Source: Chryseobacterium indologenes (lineage in GTDB: Bacteria > Bacteroidota > Bacteroidia > Flavobacteriales > Weeksellaceae). From it: DNA of 64,000 bases. The first letter of the stretch is position 1. Every line of letters begins with the position of its first letter. Where the stretch lies: NCBI RefSeq assembly GCF_018362995.1, contig NZ_CP074372.1, forward strand, positions 930,001 to 994,000, in the 5' to 3' direction. Position numbers and translations under genes: made by a program. Below the pieces are notes generated by a model that was given only the letters and a program-made list of their open reading frames with translations, did not search any database and was not told where the DNA came from. Positions 62,132 through 64,000 of the stretch are shown here, piece by piece.

Positions 62132-63328
62132 ATGCAGGAGAGTTCTTCCCACGGTATTTCCCGGACTGTTATCTGGCTTATGGCCGTTATTTCCGGACTG
62201 GTAGTCGCTAACAATTATTATAATCAGCCTTTACTGGCACTTATTTCAGAAGAACTTCAGGTTTCTGAGAGTGCGGCAAGTAAAATTTCTGTGCTTACCC
62301 AGATCGGTTATGCATTGGGACTGTTGCTGATTGTTCCGTTGGGTGATAAGTTTTTCCGTAAGAAACTGATTTTAATAGACCTGTTTCTCGTTTTTGGATC
62401 TCTTTTATGGATGACTTTTGCCACTCAGCTGTGGATGCTGTATGCGGCCAGTTTACTGATTGGAGCTACATCGGTTATTCCGCAATTGTTTGTTCCTATT
62501 GCAGCAGAACTTTCATCAGATAAAGAAAAATCGGCCAATATCGGATTGGTAATGTCCGGATTGTTGCTGGGAATTCTTCTTTCCCGTTTTGTAGGAGGAA
62601 TAGTGGGTGAAGTCTGGGGCTGGAGAGCTATGTTTGGTATTGCGGCAGGATTGATGATCCTGGTATGGCTGGCAGTATATAAAATGCTTCCTGAGCTTTC
62701 TCCTAATTTCAAAGGAACTTACAAAGAGCTGATGCGTTCTGTTGCCCATCTGGCAAGAACACAACCTGTTCTTCAGCTGGCATCTTTCCGCGGGGCAATG
62801 GCATTTGGATCTATGTGTGCATTGTTTACAACTTTGGTTTTTCATATGGAGAAACCTCCCTTTAATGCCGGATCATCTGTTGTAGGAAGTTTTGGATTGG
62901 CAGGAGCTGTAGGAGCTTTAGCCGCCGCAAAAGTAGGAAAGCTTCAAAAGTATCTGGATATTAACCGCATTATATTGTATTCTTTACTGATCGTTATTGG
63001 AAGCTGGGGTTTTATTTATTTTGCCGGAGAAACCTATTGGGGGCTGATTGTAGGCGTTATTCTTGTTGATCTTGGTGTACAGTCAAGCCATATTATGAAC
63101 CAAACCAATTATTTCCTGATCAAATCAAATGCAGTCAACAGGCTGAATACCGTTTATATGGTATCTTATTTCATCGGGGGATCACTGGGAACCTGGCTGG
63201 CTTCCGTTGCATGGCAAAAGGCTCAATGGACTGGGGTATGCTTTGTAGGAACGGTATTTGGGGTATTAGCCCTGATCGCTCATATTCTGTTTTCAAAAAG
63301 AGTAAATAGAGCAAACGCAGAGATGTAA
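62132..63328 (+). CDS. MFS transporter
   Basis: 398 residues from ATG 62132; an upstream in-frame ATG at 62084 gives a polar tail that other members lack. Twelve helices. ANNYYNQPLLALISEELQVS (about 26-45) and VPLGDKFFRKKLILIDLFLVFGSLLW (about 70-95) place it in the DHA1 family. Its terminator carries an 18-bp stem. Confidence 0.9.
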   Translation: MQESSSHGISRTVIWLMAVISGLVVANNYYNQPLLALISEELQVSESAASKISVLTQIGYALGLLLIVPLGDKFFRKKLILIDLFLVFGSLLWMTFATQLWMLYAASLLIGATSVIPQLFVPIAAELSSDKEKSANIGLVMSGLLLGILLSRFVGGIVGEVWGWRAMFGIAAGLMILVWLAVYKMLPELSPNFKGTYKELMRSVAHLARTQPVLQLASFRGAMAFGSMCALFTTLVFHMEKPPFNAGSSVVGSFGLAGAVGALAAAKVGKLQKYLDINRIILYSLLIVIGSWGFIYFAGETYWGLIVGVILVDLGVQSSHIMNQTNYFLIKSNAVNRLNTVYMVSYFIGGSLGTWLASVAWQKAQWTGVCFVGTVFGVLALIAHILFSKRVNRANAEM

Positions 63329-63351
63329 ATTTTTATATTTCGGATTCGCTT

Positions 63352-63390
63352 AAGGAGCGGGATTTTATCAAAGATAAAATCCCGCTCCTT
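63352..63390. terminator. 18-bp perfect hairpin after the MFS gene
   Basis: AAGGAGCGGGATTTTATC (63352-63369) and its exact complement (63373-63390) around AAA, between convergent genes. The inner GATTTTATC/GATAAAATC also occurs at 50632, so it is probably a repeat-derived terminator. Confidence 0.88.
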
Positions 63391-63431
63391 CTATTTTCAA
63401 GTTTATTCAGATTCAAAATCCGCAAAATCTC

Positions 63432-63809
63432 TTACGCTTCGGTTGTTTCCTGTGCCTGCATCATTTCTCTGTGTTTTCCTCCCCATTCATCAAGCTGTTT
63501 CCATATAGGAATCAGTTCTCTTGCAATATCAGTAAGCTCATAATCTACTCTTGGGGGAACTTCTGCATGAACAGTTCTTTTTACTAAGCTTTCTTTTTCC
63601 AACTCTCTCAGCTGCAGCGTAAGCATTCTTTCCGTGATTCCTGAAATAGAGTTTCTAAGTTCGCTGAAACGTAATTTTTCATCTTTTAACTTGTTTAAAA
63701 TAATCAGTTTCCACCGGCCTCCGATTTTGCATACAGCATAACTCAGATCACATCCCTGTATATATTGTCTGTTGATATTATTGGTCGAATTTTCTTTTAG
63801 CTTTCCCAT
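63432..63809 (-). CDS. HxlR family regulator
   Basis: 125 residues, winged helix. Family signature CDLSYAVCKIGGRWKLIILNKLKDEKLRFSELRNSISGITERMLTLQLRELE (positions ~20-71) and PPRVDYELT (about 85-93). The Cys near the N-terminus (C20) is typical of redox- or aldehyde-sensing members. Faces a gene starting at 63969 and a palindromic operator. Confidence 0.9.
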   Translation of the reverse strand: MGKLKENSTNNINRQYIQGCDLSYAVCKIGGRWKLIILNKLKDEKLRFSELRNSISGITERMLTLQLRELEKESLVKRTVHAEVPPRVDYELTDIARELIPIWKQLDEWGGKHREMMQAQETTEA

Positions 63810-63829
63810 TACTTACAAATTTGTTAGTA
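63810..63829. promoter_or_regulatory. Palindromic HxlR operator candidate
   Basis: TACTTACAAATTTGTTAGTA is symmetric apart from one base pair and abuts the hxlR-type start, in the intergenic region shared with the divergent gene. Confidence 0.55.
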
Positions 63830-63968
63830 CCATACATTTAGCTGCATACAATGCAAATGTAAGGTTTGAGATTTAATTTTACACACAGAAAGCAGAAAAT
63901 ATGCGGCAGTAAGGAACAATAGCGCTCACGTTCCCTGCAAAATAATAGTAACTTAAATCAAAATAATA

Positions 63969-64000
63969 ATGCAATTAACACCTAAAATAACACAGATTTT
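63969..64000 (+). CDS. Start of a gene running off the window
   Basis: ATG 63969 opens MQLTPKITQI and continues past the end. It faces the HxlR gene and is its likely target. Too short to identify. Confidence 0.55.
   Translation, partial: MQLTPKITQI

Noticed and set aside
1..64000. tRNA, rRNA, riboswitch, integrase or transposase
   Set aside because: None recognised on either strand; the leucine, purine and pncA leaders show no riboswitch-like structure that I could support.

Overview
The window reads as chromosome from a flavobacterium, most likely Chryseobacterium or a close relative (Weeksellaceae). The support is low GC with AT-rich intergenic DNA, start codons without strong Shine-Dalgarno sequences, Bacteroidota-type -7 boxes (TAnnTTTG) upstream of many genes, two secreted enzymes with type IX secretion C-terminal sorting domains, a B. 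subtilis-type Fe-S PurF, and bacillithiol-linked genes. I saw no rRNA, tRNA, CRISPR array, insertion sequence or prophage.

Layout. 1-2.1 kb: end of leucine biosynthesis (leuC', leuD, leuB). 2.1-5.5 kb: small envelope and housekeeping genes on the minus strand, ending in a lipoprotein with a TNT-like (NAD glycohydrolase toxin) domain and a zinc-ribbon partner gene. 5.9-12.6 kb: a secreted reprolysin-type metalloprotease, an acyl-CoA dehydrogenase and a secreted endonuclease I. 12.8-17.6 kb: satD with a DUF3307 gene, purC, purF and a glycerophosphodiesterase. 17.7-21.5 kb: four tandem outer-membrane beta-barrel paralogues. All four carry a sigma-54-like GGCA-N6-TTTG element upstream, and a fifth element heads an orphan transcription unit. 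21.7-28.5 kb: aroB, an rluB-like gene, pncA, a DEAD-box helicase and a four-gene overlapping operon (BstA-like, DUF1569, YtxJ, Crp/Fnr) pointing to bacillithiol redox biology. 28.5-31 kb: a MocR regulator divergent from an EamA exporter.

31-37.4 kb looks like a stress-response island: a Crp/Fnr regulator, a Crp/Fnr pseudogene with an internal deletion, a class II-type Crp/Fnr promoter, a small protein, a DUF892 ferritin-like protein, several small hypotheticals, a CinA-like protein, an SDR, a small lipoprotein with a poly-A frameshift, and a frameshifted FAD oxidoreductase-Rieske gene. 37.4-48.8 kb is regulator-rich accessory DNA: three AraC/MocR-controlled loci, a secreted WrbA-RidA fusion, a DapA-like aldolase, a nitrilase, and a TetR gene whose presumed operator is a 26-bp perfect palindrome over the promoter of a small membrane operon.

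49-56 kb carries the ligase-associated DNA damage response genes (PdeM, Lhr-type helicase, ATP-dependent ligase, MBL-fold exonuclease). It has gpmA in its middle and dispersed intergenic repeats between members. 56-64 kb holds an SDR/GlcG/AraC group, a PPC-domain protein, a CAT-like acetyltransferase, a second Crp/Fnr paralogue with a matching promoter signature, a LuxR-type HTH protein, an MBL hydrolase, an MFS transporter and an HxlR regulator with a palindromic operator.

The main leads are the TNT lipoprotein/partner pair, the sigma-54-like element shared by the porin array with its orphan transcript, and the Crp/Fnr paralogue, pseudogene and promoter set. All promoter, operator and RNA calls come from reading the sequence and have no experimental support here.
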